Origin: Gallibacterium melopsittaci | GTDB taxonomy: Bacteria; Pseudomonadota; Gammaproteobacteria; Enterobacterales; Pasteurellaceae | Length of the DNA: 64,000 nucleotides | NCBI RefSeq assembly: GCF_042433085.1 | Contig: NZ_JBHLWA010000001.1 | Coordinates: forward strand, 80,925-144,924 | Direction of reading: 5' to 3' | Part shown: positions 44,748-53,140 of the stretch, piece after piece | Numbering within the stretch: the stretch's first letter is position 1 | Layout: each line of letters begins with the position of its first letter | Position numbers and translations under genes: made by a program | The notes under the pieces: generated by a model | The model's database searches: none | What the model was told of the DNA's origin: nothing | Seen by the model: only the letters and a program-made list of their open reading frames with translations

Positions 44748-44771
44748 CCTAAAATATGACTCCAAATGTTT
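44748..44771 (+). repeat. attR core
   Basis: Identical to 11567-11590. It continues into the host terminator stem CCCCTCTATT / AATAGAGGGG (44773-44782 / 44790-44799) with T7, the original 3' half of the interrupted small RNA. Confidence 0.88.
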
Positions 44772-44923
44772 GCCCCTCTATTTTTCCCGAATAGAGGGGA
44801 TTTTTTTATATCTAATTTAGTTAAATCAACATTTTATTTTTCTTTTCTTATAAAGAACCAGTATCCTATATTAATGATTTAGCTTACACCCTATGCTTTG
44901 CCGCATTAAAATAAGGACTGGTT

Positions 44924-45449
44924 ATGCGCAATAAAAAAGATTATCTTTCCTCCTCACATCTCCAAACAATTCTCCATTCTAAACGAGCCAATATCTATTA
45001 TTTAGAGCATTGTCGAATCTTGCTGAACGGCGGCAGAGTAGAATATGTAACGGATCAAGGTAAAGAATCCTTTTATTGGAATATTCCTATTGCAAATACA
45101 ACTTGTATTTTATTAGGCACAGGCACCTCTATTACGCAAGCGGCAGTCAGAGAATTAGCCCGTGCTGGTGTGATGATGGGGTTTTGTGGTGGTGGCGGCT
45201 CGCCATTATTTGCAGGGACAGAAGCCGAGATTGGCTGTGATTTTTTCAGTCCACAAAGTGAGTATCGTCCAGTGCAGTAATATGATTAAAGATGCCTTAA
45301 TTTTGCCACAAGCCTTTATCTCCGCTTTACAAGGCGATGAAGAAAATGATTTTCGCCATCATTGCATTGAGAATTTGCTCCAGTTTGCAGCCTTAGATGT
45401 CATTATTGAGGGATTAAAGCAGTTGGCTCAACAAGGGGCGGAACTATGA
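44924..45449 (+). pseudogene. cas1: cas1 (type I-F) with large internal deletion
   Basis: Positions 44924-45280 encode the N-terminal 118 residues of a type I-F Cas1 (LQTILHSKRANIYYLEHCRI, then GFCGGGGSPLFAG, then SEYRPVQ and a stop). From 45282 the C-terminal 55 residues follow in another frame (MIKDALILPQAFISALQGDE). About 150 residues that carry most of the catalytic metal ligands are missing, and the joint is frameshifted. Cas1 integrase activity should be lost, so new spacers cannot be acquired unless Cas1 is supplied in trans. The gene ends in a 4-bp overlap with cas2-3. Confidence 0.88.
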
Positions 45450-48400
45450 ATATTTTATTAGTCAGTCAGTGCCATAAGAATGCGTTAAAAAAAACACGAC
45501 GAATTTTGGACCAGTTTGCAGAACGTTGTGGTGATCGTGTCTGGCAAACGGCTATCACGCAAGCAGGACTACAAACACTAAAACAGTTATTACGACAAAC
45601 TGCACGAAAAAATACTGCGGTAGCGTGTTATTGGACACATGGAAAAAATAAAACGGATTTACTTTGGATTATTGGTGATAAACGCCAATTTAATCAAGAT
45701 GGTCGTACGCCAACGAACCGAACTCAACGGGATATTTTGCGTAAAGATGATGAGGTTGCTTGGGTTCATGCGTATAGCATACAAATTATTACGGCATTGG
45801 CAGCACTCTTACATGACTTAGGCAAAGCGAGTACCGCTTTTCAGGATAAATTAAAACCAGAAGCGCGTTTTTTTGCCGATTCTTATCGGCATGAATGGGT
45901 ATCAGTGAGATTATTTGCCGCTATGATTGCAAATTGTCAAACTGATGCTGAGTGGCTGTATCGTTTAGCAAATTGGGCGGAGTATCAACAGCAAAACCCT
46001 GATTGGCTAAAACATCTAAAAAAAGAGGGTAAGCAGCCTAATCAAGATGGCTTTGACTGCTTACCCCCATTAGCAAAAGCATTAATTTGGTTGATCGCTT
46101 CACATCATAGAACACCTTATTTAGCAGAGTTTTCTGAAAATAATGCGAATAAGAAAAAAGTATGGGCACGTGAAGTCCCTGAGACGTTAACGCGTTTTTA
46201 TCGTCGTTTATCGGCGAGCAGTGGGTGGGTGTTTAATCCACATAGTGAACACCCTCAACCAGAAAAATTTTGGCAATTTTCTCATTTGGTTTCAGATAGT
46301 CCTGCATGGCAAAAAGCAATGTGTCGTTGGGCAAATAAAGCGTTAACCCATCAAGGGTTGATGACTTTACTTAGCCAGAATGAAAACATAACGGACAGTT
46401 TTTTATTACTTCTGGCACGTTTATCGTTAATGACTGCCGATCATCATTATTCTTCACTCCCCTCAGATCAAAAATTAGGAGAAAAAGATTTTCCATTAAT
46501 TGCTAATACAGATTCACAGGGGCAGCCAAAACAACGATTAGATGAGCATTTATTAGGTGTCTGTCAGAGTGCAGTACGTTTTGTACGGATATTACCGAAA
46601 TTACCATCGTTGTTACCATTTTTACAGCATAAAGGATTTAATAAACGGAATAGCATCGAACGTTTTCGCTGGCAGGATCGTGCTTTTGATTTAGCGAAGC
46701 GTTTACAGCCCATCACAGAACAACAAGGCTTTTTTGGCATTAATATGGCGAGTACGGGGTGTGGTAAAACGCTAGGTAATGCTAGGATTATGTATGCTTT
46801 AGCCAACCCACAGCAAGGCGCAAGGTTTACGATTGCATTAGGGCTAAGAGTACTCACATTGCAGACAGGGAAAGCATTGCAACATAAATTAAACTTAGAT
46901 GATGATGCGTTGGCAGTGTTAGTAGGTGGTGAAGCAGTAAGCCAATTATTTGAGTTGCAAGAAAAAAGAGGTAGTGAATCAGCAGAAGATTGGTTAGATA
47001 CATTAGAAATTGAGGGTGGGATTGTAGGAGAAAGTGCGGTTGATACTATTGCTGAATTTGGCACATTATTAGCCAATAAGAAAGCAAAACAGCTATTACA
47101 GACACCATTAGTTACTTGTACTGTCGATTATTTGATGAATGCCAGTGAAAGTTTGCGTGGTGGTAAACATATTGTGCCGATTTTACGCTTATTAACGGGT
47201 GATCTTATCTTAGATGAACCAGATGATTTTGATCAAAATGATTTACCTGCATTAAGTCGTTTAGTGCATTTAGCGGGCTTGTTTGGTAGTAAAGTGTTAC
47301 TTTCGTCTGCAACATTAACTCCAGATTTAGTTGCTGGATTATATGAAGCTTATCAAGCAGGGCGAAAAGTTTGGAATCATAATCATCAATTTGCATCAAA
47401 TGAGGTTTGTTGTGCTTGGTTTGATGAGTTTCATCAGCAAACTTTCTCTTGTCAGAATGTAACTGATTATCAACAAAGGCATACTGAATTTGCGCAGCTA
47501 CGGTTGACTAAATTGCAGCAACAACCGATTCGGCGTATTGCGGAGATTATGCCTTTACCTAATGTGGCAGGTGGTGAAAATCAATTATTGAATTGGTCTT
47601 TGTTGGCAGAATATCTATTGAAAAAAGCGCTTGATTTTCATCATCAATATTTTACGCAGGATAAAACCACTAATAAGACAGTGAGTTTAGGTTTAATTCG
47701 CTTTGCGAATATTAGACCGATTATTCCAACGGTATTAGCAATGTTACAACAACAATGCCCAGAAGATACAGAGATTCATCTGTGCTGTTATCATTCACGA
47801 CAATTACTACTCTTGCGAAATCGTTTAGAACAATGCTTAGATAGATTACTTACTCGTTATGATCCACAATCTATTTTCCAAGAACCAGAAATTCAAATTG
47901 CCTTACAGAATAGCGATAAACAACACCATATTTTTATTGTGATCGGAAGCCCTGTAACGGAAGTGGGGCGAGATCACGATTATGATTGGGCGATTATTGA
48001 TCCTTCGTCTATGCGTTCCATTATTCAATTAGCAGGACGAGTATGGCGACACAGACCAGATAAAGTTGCACAAATACCTAATATTGCGTTATTACCAAGT
48101 AATTGGCGGGGATTAACAGGCAAATTTTATCCAAATGGGATCTTTTCACGACCTGGATTTGAAAGTAAAGAGAATGGACTGGTTTCACATCAAACGGAAC
48201 AACTTATTACACCAGATCAACTGGCAGTAATTGATGCTATTCCAAGAATTACTTATCAGGCAGAAGAGATTGCCCCTAAGAAAAACAAATATGACACATT
48301 AGCGATACTTGAACATAATGTGATGTTTAAGCTATTTCAGAGTGAGAACTTCAATTATGTAAATGGCTATTGGCGTACAGAAAATGCAAAATTAACAGCG

Positions 48401-48775
48401 CATTATAGTTTAACTACACCATTTCGAGCTTCCCAACTGATGGAGGAGTTTGTCTGTTTACCAGATGAGCTGAGTGAGTGGCAATATGCTTTTGCCTATC
48501 GAGATAAAGTTTACCAAGATCCTATTGGTTGTGCGAAAGAGTACCATCGTTTTGAGTATCGACTAATTAAGTCAAGTAATTCGCAAATTAAGCCTTGGCT
48601 TGCTTTTTCACTGACAGCCGTATTAGAGGAATTAGCGGATGCGTGGAAAAATAAAGAAATTGAACAAATTGCGTTTTCTTATGCAACGGTTTCTTTAAAT
48701 AAAAATTCACAAACAGAAACGATCTGGCAATTTAATGAATTTTTGGGTTTCTGGGAAAAAGAAAATGAACAATAA
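45446..48775 (+). CDS. cas3: Cas2-Cas3 fusion helicase-nuclease (type I-F)
   Basis: 1109 aa. An N-terminal Cas2-like domain (about 1-95, MNILLVSQCHKNALKKTRRI) is fused to Cas3: HD nuclease LLHDLGKAS near residue 130, Walker A ASTGCGKT near 435, DEAD-like LILDEPDD near 592, and the late helicase motif QLAGRVWRHRPDK near 860. Recruited by the Csy complex to degrade target DNA. No frameshift is visible, so interference should remain possible although Cas1 is broken. Confidence 0.95.
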   Translation: MNILLVSQCHKNALKKTRRILDQFAERCGDRVWQTAITQAGLQTLKQLLRQTARKNTAVACYWTHGKNKTDLLWIIGDKRQFNQDGRTPTNRTQRDILRKDDEVAWVHAYSIQIITALAALLHDLGKASTAFQDKLKPEARFFADSYRHEWVSVRLFAAMIANCQTDAEWLYRLANWAEYQQQNPDWLKHLKKEGKQPNQDGFDCLPPLAKALIWLIASHHRTPYLAEFSENNANKKKVWAREVPETLTRFYRRLSASSGWVFNPHSEHPQPEKFWQFSHLVSDSPAWQKAMCRWANKALTHQGLMTLLSQNENITDSFLLLLARLSLMTADHHYSSLPSDQKLGEKDFPLIANTDSQGQPKQRLDEHLLGVCQSAVRFVRILPKLPSLLPFLQHKGFNKRNSIERFRWQDRAFDLAKRLQPITEQQGFFGINMASTGCGKTLGNARIMYALANPQQGARFTIALGLRVLTLQTGKALQHKLNLDDDALAVLVGGEAVSQLFELQEKRGSESAEDWLDTLEIEGGIVGESAVDTIAEFGTLLANKKAKQLLQTPLVTCTVDYLMNASESLRGGKHIVPILRLLTGDLILDEPDDFDQNDLPALSRLVHLAGLFGSKVLLSSATLTPDLVAGLYEAYQAGRKVWNHNHQFASNEVCCAWFDEFHQQTFSCQNVTDYQQRHTEFAQLRLTKLQQQPIRRIAEIMPLPNVAGGENQLLNWSLLAEYLLKKALDFHHQYFTQDKTTNKTVSLGLIRFANIRPIIPTVLAMLQQQCPEDTEIHLCCYHSRQLLLLRNRLEQCLDRLLTRYDPQSIFQEPEIQIALQNSDKQHHIFIVIGSPVTEVGRDHDYDWAIIDPSSMRSIIQLAGRVWRHRPDKVAQIPNIALLPSNWRGLTGKFYPNGIFSRPGFESKENGLVSHQTEQLITPDQLAVIDAIPRITYQAEEIAPKKNKYDTLAILEHNVMFKLFQSENFNYVNGYWRTENAKLTAHYSLTTPFRASQLMEEFVCLPDELSEWQYAFAYRDKVYQDPIGCAKEYHRFEYRLIKSSNSQIKPWLAFSLTAVLEELADAWKNKEIEQIAFSYATVSLNKNSQTETIWQFNEFLGFWEKENEQ

Positions 48776-48848
48776 TAATTCTGCCTAAATGAGAACTAAA
48801 GCTGATTTAAAGCGTATTTAAATAGCTATTAAAAACAATTTAAAATAG

Positions 48849-49116
48849 GTAATAAGCTGCCTATGCGGCAGTAATGTGACGATACTCTATTAGCAGATTA
48901 ATCTATTATTTCTAAGCTGCCTATGCGGCAGTGAACAGAGGGTGACATCTTATGTTGTTCCGATTCACTTTCTAAGCTGCCTATGCGGCAGTGAACATCT
49001 AAATCGGTTGCAACATATCTTGCTTCCATTTCTAAGCTGCCTATGCGGCAGTGAACTGTGATGGTTGGATGGTTTTCTTTTGCGACAATTTCTAAGCTGC
49101 CTATGCGGCAGTGAAC
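48849..49116 (-). CRISPR. type I-F CRISPR array 1 (5 repeats, 4 spacers)
   Basis: 28-bp repeats at 48849 (degenerate, ends TAATG), 48909, 48969, 49029 and 49089, each with a 32-bp spacer and 60-bp period. On the minus strand the repeat is the canonical GTTCACTGCCGCATAGGCAG followed by CTTAGAAA, so transcription is leftward and the leader lies at 49117-49300. The degenerate repeat is at the leader-distal end, as expected. Confidence 0.97.
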
Positions 49117-49360
49117 TAGAACGAAAACTCACTTTATCCTAGATAAGACAAGGATTGTAAGAGAAAAATATAACAATTACCTTTTTTTAAAGGAAATAAA
49201 AAATGATAATAAAATCATGAGGTTATATTGTATAAAGAAAAAAGGGTACAACTTATTTAGGATATCCAACAAAAACATCTAATTATTACGAATTAATGCA
49301 ATTTCTAGTAAGCTAAATCGCAATATGTCCTCTCTCTGTTTGGATTGAGTATTCTAGATA
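49117..49360 (-). promoter_or_regulatory. presumed leader of array 1
   Basis: AT-rich, without an open gene. It contains GATAATAAAATCATGAGG and other A/T runs. Its role as leader is from position only. Confidence 0.45.
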
Positions 49361-49392
49361 AAAGAGCGGTCAGTTTTGACCGCATTTTTAGT
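49361..49392 (-). terminator. terminator of the higBA-like pair
   Basis: On the minus strand GCGGTCA AAAC TGACCGC is followed by TCTTTTATC. The arms resemble the extended Haemophilus uptake word, a common source of terminators in this family. Confidence 0.65.
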
Positions 49393-49398
49393 CGAAGC

Positions 49399-49698
49399 TC
49401 AAATTTTAAAGATACGAGTTTCTCCCATTGGCATATCAATCGCAAGACTGAGTTTTCCTCCCATGGTTTCAACATAACGCTTGAGGGTGGAAAGACGTAA
49501 TTCATTACCGCGTTGCTCAATTTGAGCAACAGCAGGTTGTGAAATACCAAGTGCGTCAGCGAGTTGTTTTTGTGAAATTTCCATTTCTTGTCGAATAAGA
49601 GAAAGTCCTGATTCTAGTAATAGTTCATCAGTCATTCTTTCTATATCTTTACGATCTTCAGGGGAAAATTCATCTAAGAATTGTTCAAATGTTTTCAT
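49399..49698 (-). CDS. HigA-type XRE antitoxin
   Basis: 99 aa. An N-terminal helical part is followed by an XRE helix-turn-helix (SQKQLADALGISQPAVAQIE, about 42-62) and GGKLSLAIDMPMG. It would neutralise the upstream toxin and repress the operon through the dyad at 50069. It starts one base after the toxin stop. Confidence 0.85.
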   Translation of the reverse strand: MKTFEQFLDEFSPEDRKDIERMTDELLLESGLSLIRQEMEISQKQLADALGISQPAVAQIEQRGNELRLSTLKRYVETMGGKLSLAIDMPMGETRIFKI

Positions 49699-49699
49699 C

Positions 49700-50059
49700 T
49701 TATTTCTCCAAGTTTGCTAAATAAGCAGTAAATTCGGTATCAGCCAATGCAATCATTCGCTTGTAAAACTGTTTATCGTTACTTTTATCACCAGCACACA
49801 GTATGATGGCTTGACGTAGAGGATCAAAGGCGAAAAATGCTCTTAAAGGTTTACCTTGATGTTGAATGCGTAACTCTTTCATATTTGGATATTGTGAACC
49901 TTTTATCGTATCAGCATAAGGACGAGAAAGTTCAGGACCATTTATTTTCAATAAATTGAGTGTAGCAGCAACACTTTTCTTTGTTGGAATATCCTGTTGA
50001 TCAAGCCAACTTGAAAAACGGTTTGTAAAGAGAATATTCCATTGGTGATTTGTAACCAT
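49700..50059 (-). CDS. HigB/RelE-type toxin
   Basis: 119 aa, RelE/HigB-like mRNA interferase family (phage Gp49-like). The core PNMKELRIQHQGKPLRAFFA followed by FDPLRQAIILCAGDKS is diagnostic. Toxin-before-antitoxin order is that of higBA. The pair sits between two CRISPR arrays. Confidence 0.85.
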   Translation of the reverse strand: MVTNHQWNILFTNRFSSWLDQQDIPTKKSVAATLNLLKINGPELSRPYADTIKGSQYPNMKELRIQHQGKPLRAFFAFDPLRQAIILCAGDKSNDKQFYKRMIALADTEFTAYLANLEK

Positions 50060-50068
50060 CATTTCCTT

Positions 50069-50119
50069 TATAAGTTATGGCTTATATATAAATTATAAAT
50101 TATTGCCTTGAGTTGTCAA
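50069..50119 (-). promoter_or_regulatory. promoter and operator of the toxin-antitoxin operon
   Basis: Minus strand: TTGACA (50114-50119), 16-bp spacer, TATAAT (50092-50097). A dyad TATAAG TTATGG CTTATA lies at 50069-50086, a likely antitoxin-binding operator. Confidence 0.7.
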
Positions 50120-50153
50120 TTATTATGAGCATAGTAAATCTGTTATTTTTTGC

Positions 50154-50421
50154 TTTTTAAGCTGCCTATGCGGCAGTAATGTTCTGTCTGGACTTGTCCT
50201 GTCTGCTCTGCCATTTCTAAGCTGCCTATGCGGCAGTAATGGTACTACAAGGTTTTAATGTTTAGCCTCCCAATTTCTAAGCTGCCTATGCGGCAGTAAT
50301 GCACAGAATTTATTGGCTTGCGGGATTTACACATTTCTAAGCTGCCTATGCGGCAGTAATGAGTAAGTCAAGCTGGTACACACCGCTTAGGTGTTTCTAA
50401 GCTGCCTATGCGGCAGTAATG
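50154..50421 (-). CRISPR. type I-F CRISPR array 2 (5 repeats, 4 spacers)
   Basis: Repeats at 50154 (one change, TTTTTAAG), 50214, 50274, 50334 and 50394, with 32-bp spacers. On the minus strand the repeat starts CATTACTG instead of GTTCACTG; the hairpin CTGCC/GGCAG and handle CTTAGAAA are unchanged. Transcribed leftward from a leader at 50422-50560, downstream of csy4. Confidence 0.97.
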
Positions 50422-50560
50422 TAGAGTATTCTTCTTACTAATACTATCTATTTCAATTATTAAAGAACATTTAAATTAAAATACCCTTTTTTCTGAGTGT
50501 ATATATAACCTATTGATTTTTAAAAGATATATTTTCCTCTGGAAAAAAGGGTTTTTAGTA
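50422..50560 (-). promoter_or_regulatory. presumed leader of array 2
   Basis: AT-rich 139-bp gap between csy4 and array 2, with no gene. It contains CCTCTGGAAAAAAGGG. Its role is from position. Confidence 0.4.
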
Positions 50561-51130
50561 TTAAAAATCAGGAATAGTTGCGGTTGCTTCTTTACTTAAA
50601 CCATAACCAGTGAATATCCCCTCTTGGTGTACTGTACATACCACGCGTTTTATTTCTAACAACATTTTTGCTTGATTTGTGCTGGCACTTTTTAGAAATA
50701 CATGAGGATATCTTTTCACCTGCTGCTGTTTTAGACGCATATTATCTAAAACTTCATCAGAGAAATTGCCCCTTGCTTTCATACGTTTTTCTGCACGCTT
50801 CAAAGCACTCTTTCCTTTATGTTGGATACGTTGAAAGCGAACAGGAGTTGTTTCCTCAGGAATTTTCATGATTTCTTGAATAAGAAAGTAATTGCGTAAT
50901 GGTTCTAATTGAAAATGAATAAATTCTAAATCCATTTCAGAACCGAATAGGCGAATTATCCAACCTAAACCACGATTTTGTTGGTATTTAGGAAAGCCAA
51001 TCCCAATTCTGCCTTCAAAGGATGGTAAAAGTTGATGTAATGTTTGCATTGCGTAAGCCATTACATCAGAATGTCTTATTTCGAGCTGAGGAATGGCTTC
51101 TAATTCAATGTAATGTGTTAGTTGGTTCAT
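50561..51130 (-). CDS. cas6f: Cas6f (Csy4) crRNA endonuclease
   Basis: 189 aa. Cuts the repeat at the base of its hairpin and stays bound to the 3' hairpin of the crRNA. The catalytic His is H32 in MQTLHQLL, aligned with P. aeruginosa H29; a serine in LKSAST aligns with S148. The arginine-rich helix (KSALKRAEKRMKAR) binds the hairpin. Last gene of the csy operon, 2 bp from csy3. Confidence 0.93.
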   Translation of the reverse strand: MNQLTHYIELEAIPQLEIRHSDVMAYAMQTLHQLLPSFEGRIGIGFPKYQQNRGLGWIIRLFGSEMDLEFIHFQLEPLRNYFLIQEIMKIPEETTPVRFQRIQHKGKSALKRAEKRMKARGNFSDEVLDNMRLKQQQVKRYPHVFLKSASTNQAKMLLEIKRVVCTVHQEGIFTGYGLSKEATATIPDF

Positions 51131-51132
51131 AT

Positions 51133-52128
51133 TTAGTCCTTACCGCTTGCACCAAAAACACCGCCACGAATAAGAACACTAATCACATAGTATTGTTGTT
51201 CTAATGGTGGTTCTTTGCCATTTAGAATCCAATTATCAAATAGCGAATAGAAATCCATTTTTTGTTTAGGTTGACGGAAAGCTCGTCCTAGATTAGTGAC
51301 TGCACCATAAGGTTCAACAGCAATCGGGAATTGTGCATTATCATCATACCAAGTATCAATAGTACGAATGGCATTGCCAATTTTTTGTGAGTGCAATCCT
51401 GCAATGCCATTAACTTGATATAGGATCTTACTTTTTCGATTGTTTGAGTTATCTAGCACTAATTCTTGAGATGGATAAACTTCTTGTCCTTCCCCCACTT
51501 TTACTTCTGCTTCTACTTTAATCAGGGTGAATTGTTTACCTTGAAAACCGAGTTCAATATACTCCGCAAGTTCAGTCAGTTTTTCATCTTGATAGGTAAA
51601 ACTATTCAATGGAAGTTGTTTAACATCAGTAAATTCAAGGGTTTTGTCGCCTAATATGACAGAAATTTTTATCTCTTCTGCCCCCATTCGATTACGCCAT
51701 AACCAACGACCATTGATAATATTATAGGCATAACGATACGCTAATTCTTTTGTACCAACTTTTTCTAAATAACCTTGAATAGTGGTTTCTAGGGCTTCTT
51801 TATACTCTGGGTTGTTACAAACATTTGGCTTACCTGCAAAAGGGAGGACTTTACAGCTCCATTGGACAACCAATGTATCTTTGGTGTGATCTAAAGCGGC
51901 AATATCAACAGTTTGTAAATTCGGTTTATCAATTTCGGCATCTAATTTTGTTGGATCATTTGAAATCGCCTTTTTAAGGCGATTAGAGATTGTGCCGCGT
52001 ACTGCTTTTTCGGTAATTTTTACTGGGGATAACTGATCTGATGTTGCCGATTTTTGGAAAAAGATAGCATCAGAAATATCTAAACGACGTTCAAATGCGA
52101 GAACTGTTGCGGTAATAAGTTTGGTCAT
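51133..52128 (-). CDS. csy3: Cas7f (Csy3) backbone subunit
   Basis: 331 aa. Six copies line the crRNA in the Csy complex. LAFERRLDISDAIFFQKSA-type N-terminus and the conserved RGTISNRLKK region are present. It overlaps csy2 by 4 bp. Confidence 0.94.
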   Translation of the reverse strand: MTKLITATVLAFERRLDISDAIFFQKSATSDQLSPVKITEKAVRGTISNRLKKAISNDPTKLDAEIDKPNLQTVDIAALDHTKDTLVVQWSCKVLPFAGKPNVCNNPEYKEALETTIQGYLEKVGTKELAYRYAYNIINGRWLWRNRMGAEEIKISVILGDKTLEFTDVKQLPLNSFTYQDEKLTELAEYIELGFQGKQFTLIKVEAEVKVGEGQEVYPSQELVLDNSNNRKSKILYQVNGIAGLHSQKIGNAIRTIDTWYDDNAQFPIAVEPYGAVTNLGRAFRQPKQKMDFYSLFDNWILNGKEPPLEQQYYVISVLIRGGVFGASGKD

Positions 52129-53132
52129 TGTGCATCTCCTTGAGTGAATAAAAATAAATTGTCTTGTGTATGGGTATAACGCCAGAAATATTGGCTAAAT
52201 CGATCTTTGAGATGATAAGGGAATACCCATTGTCCTAAACCATAAATCACTTCCACATATTGACTTGGATAGTGTGGGGATCGGCAGTTTTGTAGTTCAC
52301 CAGCCTCAAATTTAGGGTAGATCCCTTGGTAACCGATAGGAATCGGTACTAGCCAACCACGTTCTTGTTTGGCACTGTGAATATTCCATTCGGTCTTTTT
52401 CTCGGATTGCGTTGGAATATGATGTAAACAGGCGATTTCAAGCAATGCGTCTAACTCAGTTGCATTTGGGTTTGCCATATAGAAAGAGGAAAGCGGTTGC
52501 TTATTTTCATCTTTCATCATCGTAATTTCACCATTGGCAATATGATGTTTAATACCAGTTTGTAGTTCTTTAGTAATAGCCAGTAAATGTTGGTTTGCCT
52601 CTATCAAGACAAATGCAGGCTGGATACTGCGTAAAAGTTTATCGCTAGCTGATGGAGTAAATAATTCAACATCAGGAATTGCTAGCACACTCCCGCCTGC
52701 AATTCGTTGTTGTGCTAATAGTTCGCCAAGATAATGGGTAAATTCTGCTGATTTTTCAGGGTTAGCCAAAGTATCTTGAAAGTCTGGTGTTGTCATGACT
52801 TCTACAACAAGATGAAGATCTAAATGAATTTTTCCCTCTTCAATAATGGGTGCATTACTGCCGTCTTTTTTCAATGGATTACGGGTTTGCTTAAATGTGT
52901 AATCTGCATATCGGTGTGGGCGATAGGCTTGCAATTCATAATGATGGCAAGCAATTAATACTCCATTCAGTGAAGCATCAGGATAACGCTGTTGCATTTT
53001 TCGGCTTAAATTATGGATAGCACCAACAAACCCACTAATAGCAGGGAAGCCGTAAGTTAACGGGCTTGAAATCGCATTAGCTTGGTGAAGCTTAATATGC
53101 TTAAACAGGAGATAAAAATTTGCTTCTGACAT
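52125..53132 (-). CDS. csy2: Cas5f (Csy2)
   Basis: 335 aa, binds the 5' handle of the crRNA with Csy1. ANAISSPLTYGFPAISGFVG and GWLVPIPIGYQGIYP are diagnostic. Overlaps csy3. Confidence 0.94.
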   Translation of the reverse strand: MSEANFYLLFKHIKLHQANAISSPLTYGFPAISGFVGAIHNLSRKMQQRYPDASLNGVLIACHHYELQAYRPHRYADYTFKQTRNPLKKDGSNAPIIEEGKIHLDLHLVVEVMTTPDFQDTLANPEKSAEFTHYLGELLAQQRIAGGSVLAIPDVELFTPSASDKLLRSIQPAFVLIEANQHLLAITKELQTGIKHHIANGEITMMKDENKQPLSSFYMANPNATELDALLEIACLHHIPTQSEKKTEWNIHSAKQERGWLVPIPIGYQGIYPKFEAGELQNCRSPHYPSQYVEVIYGLGQWVFPYHLKDRFSQYFWRYTHTQDNLFLFTQGDAQ

Positions 53133-53140
53133 AAAAACTC

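Larger units (their letters stand above)
11567..44771. mobile_element. complete HP1/P2-like prophage (about 33.2 kb)
   Basis: Bounded by 24-bp direct repeats and containing a full P2-type set: integrase, cro/cI, GpA replication protein, terminase P/M, portal Q, scaffold O, capsid N, head completion L, tail X, lysis genes, R, S, T, V, W, J, I, H, FI, FII, E/E', U, D and an Ogr-type activator. Every structural gene seen is open, so the prophage may be inducible. Unusual cargo: a tail-fibre shufflon with its own recombinase, and moron genes on the opposite strand. Confidence 0.93.

Noticed and set aside
44924..45449. cas1 break as a single sequencing frameshift
   Set aside because: Both frames together give about 173 of roughly 325 residues, so a real deletion is present and not only an indel.
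46564..47076. Antisense ORF of 170 aa within cas3
   Set aside because: Shadow frame of an intact, well-conserved gene, with no ribosome site or family.
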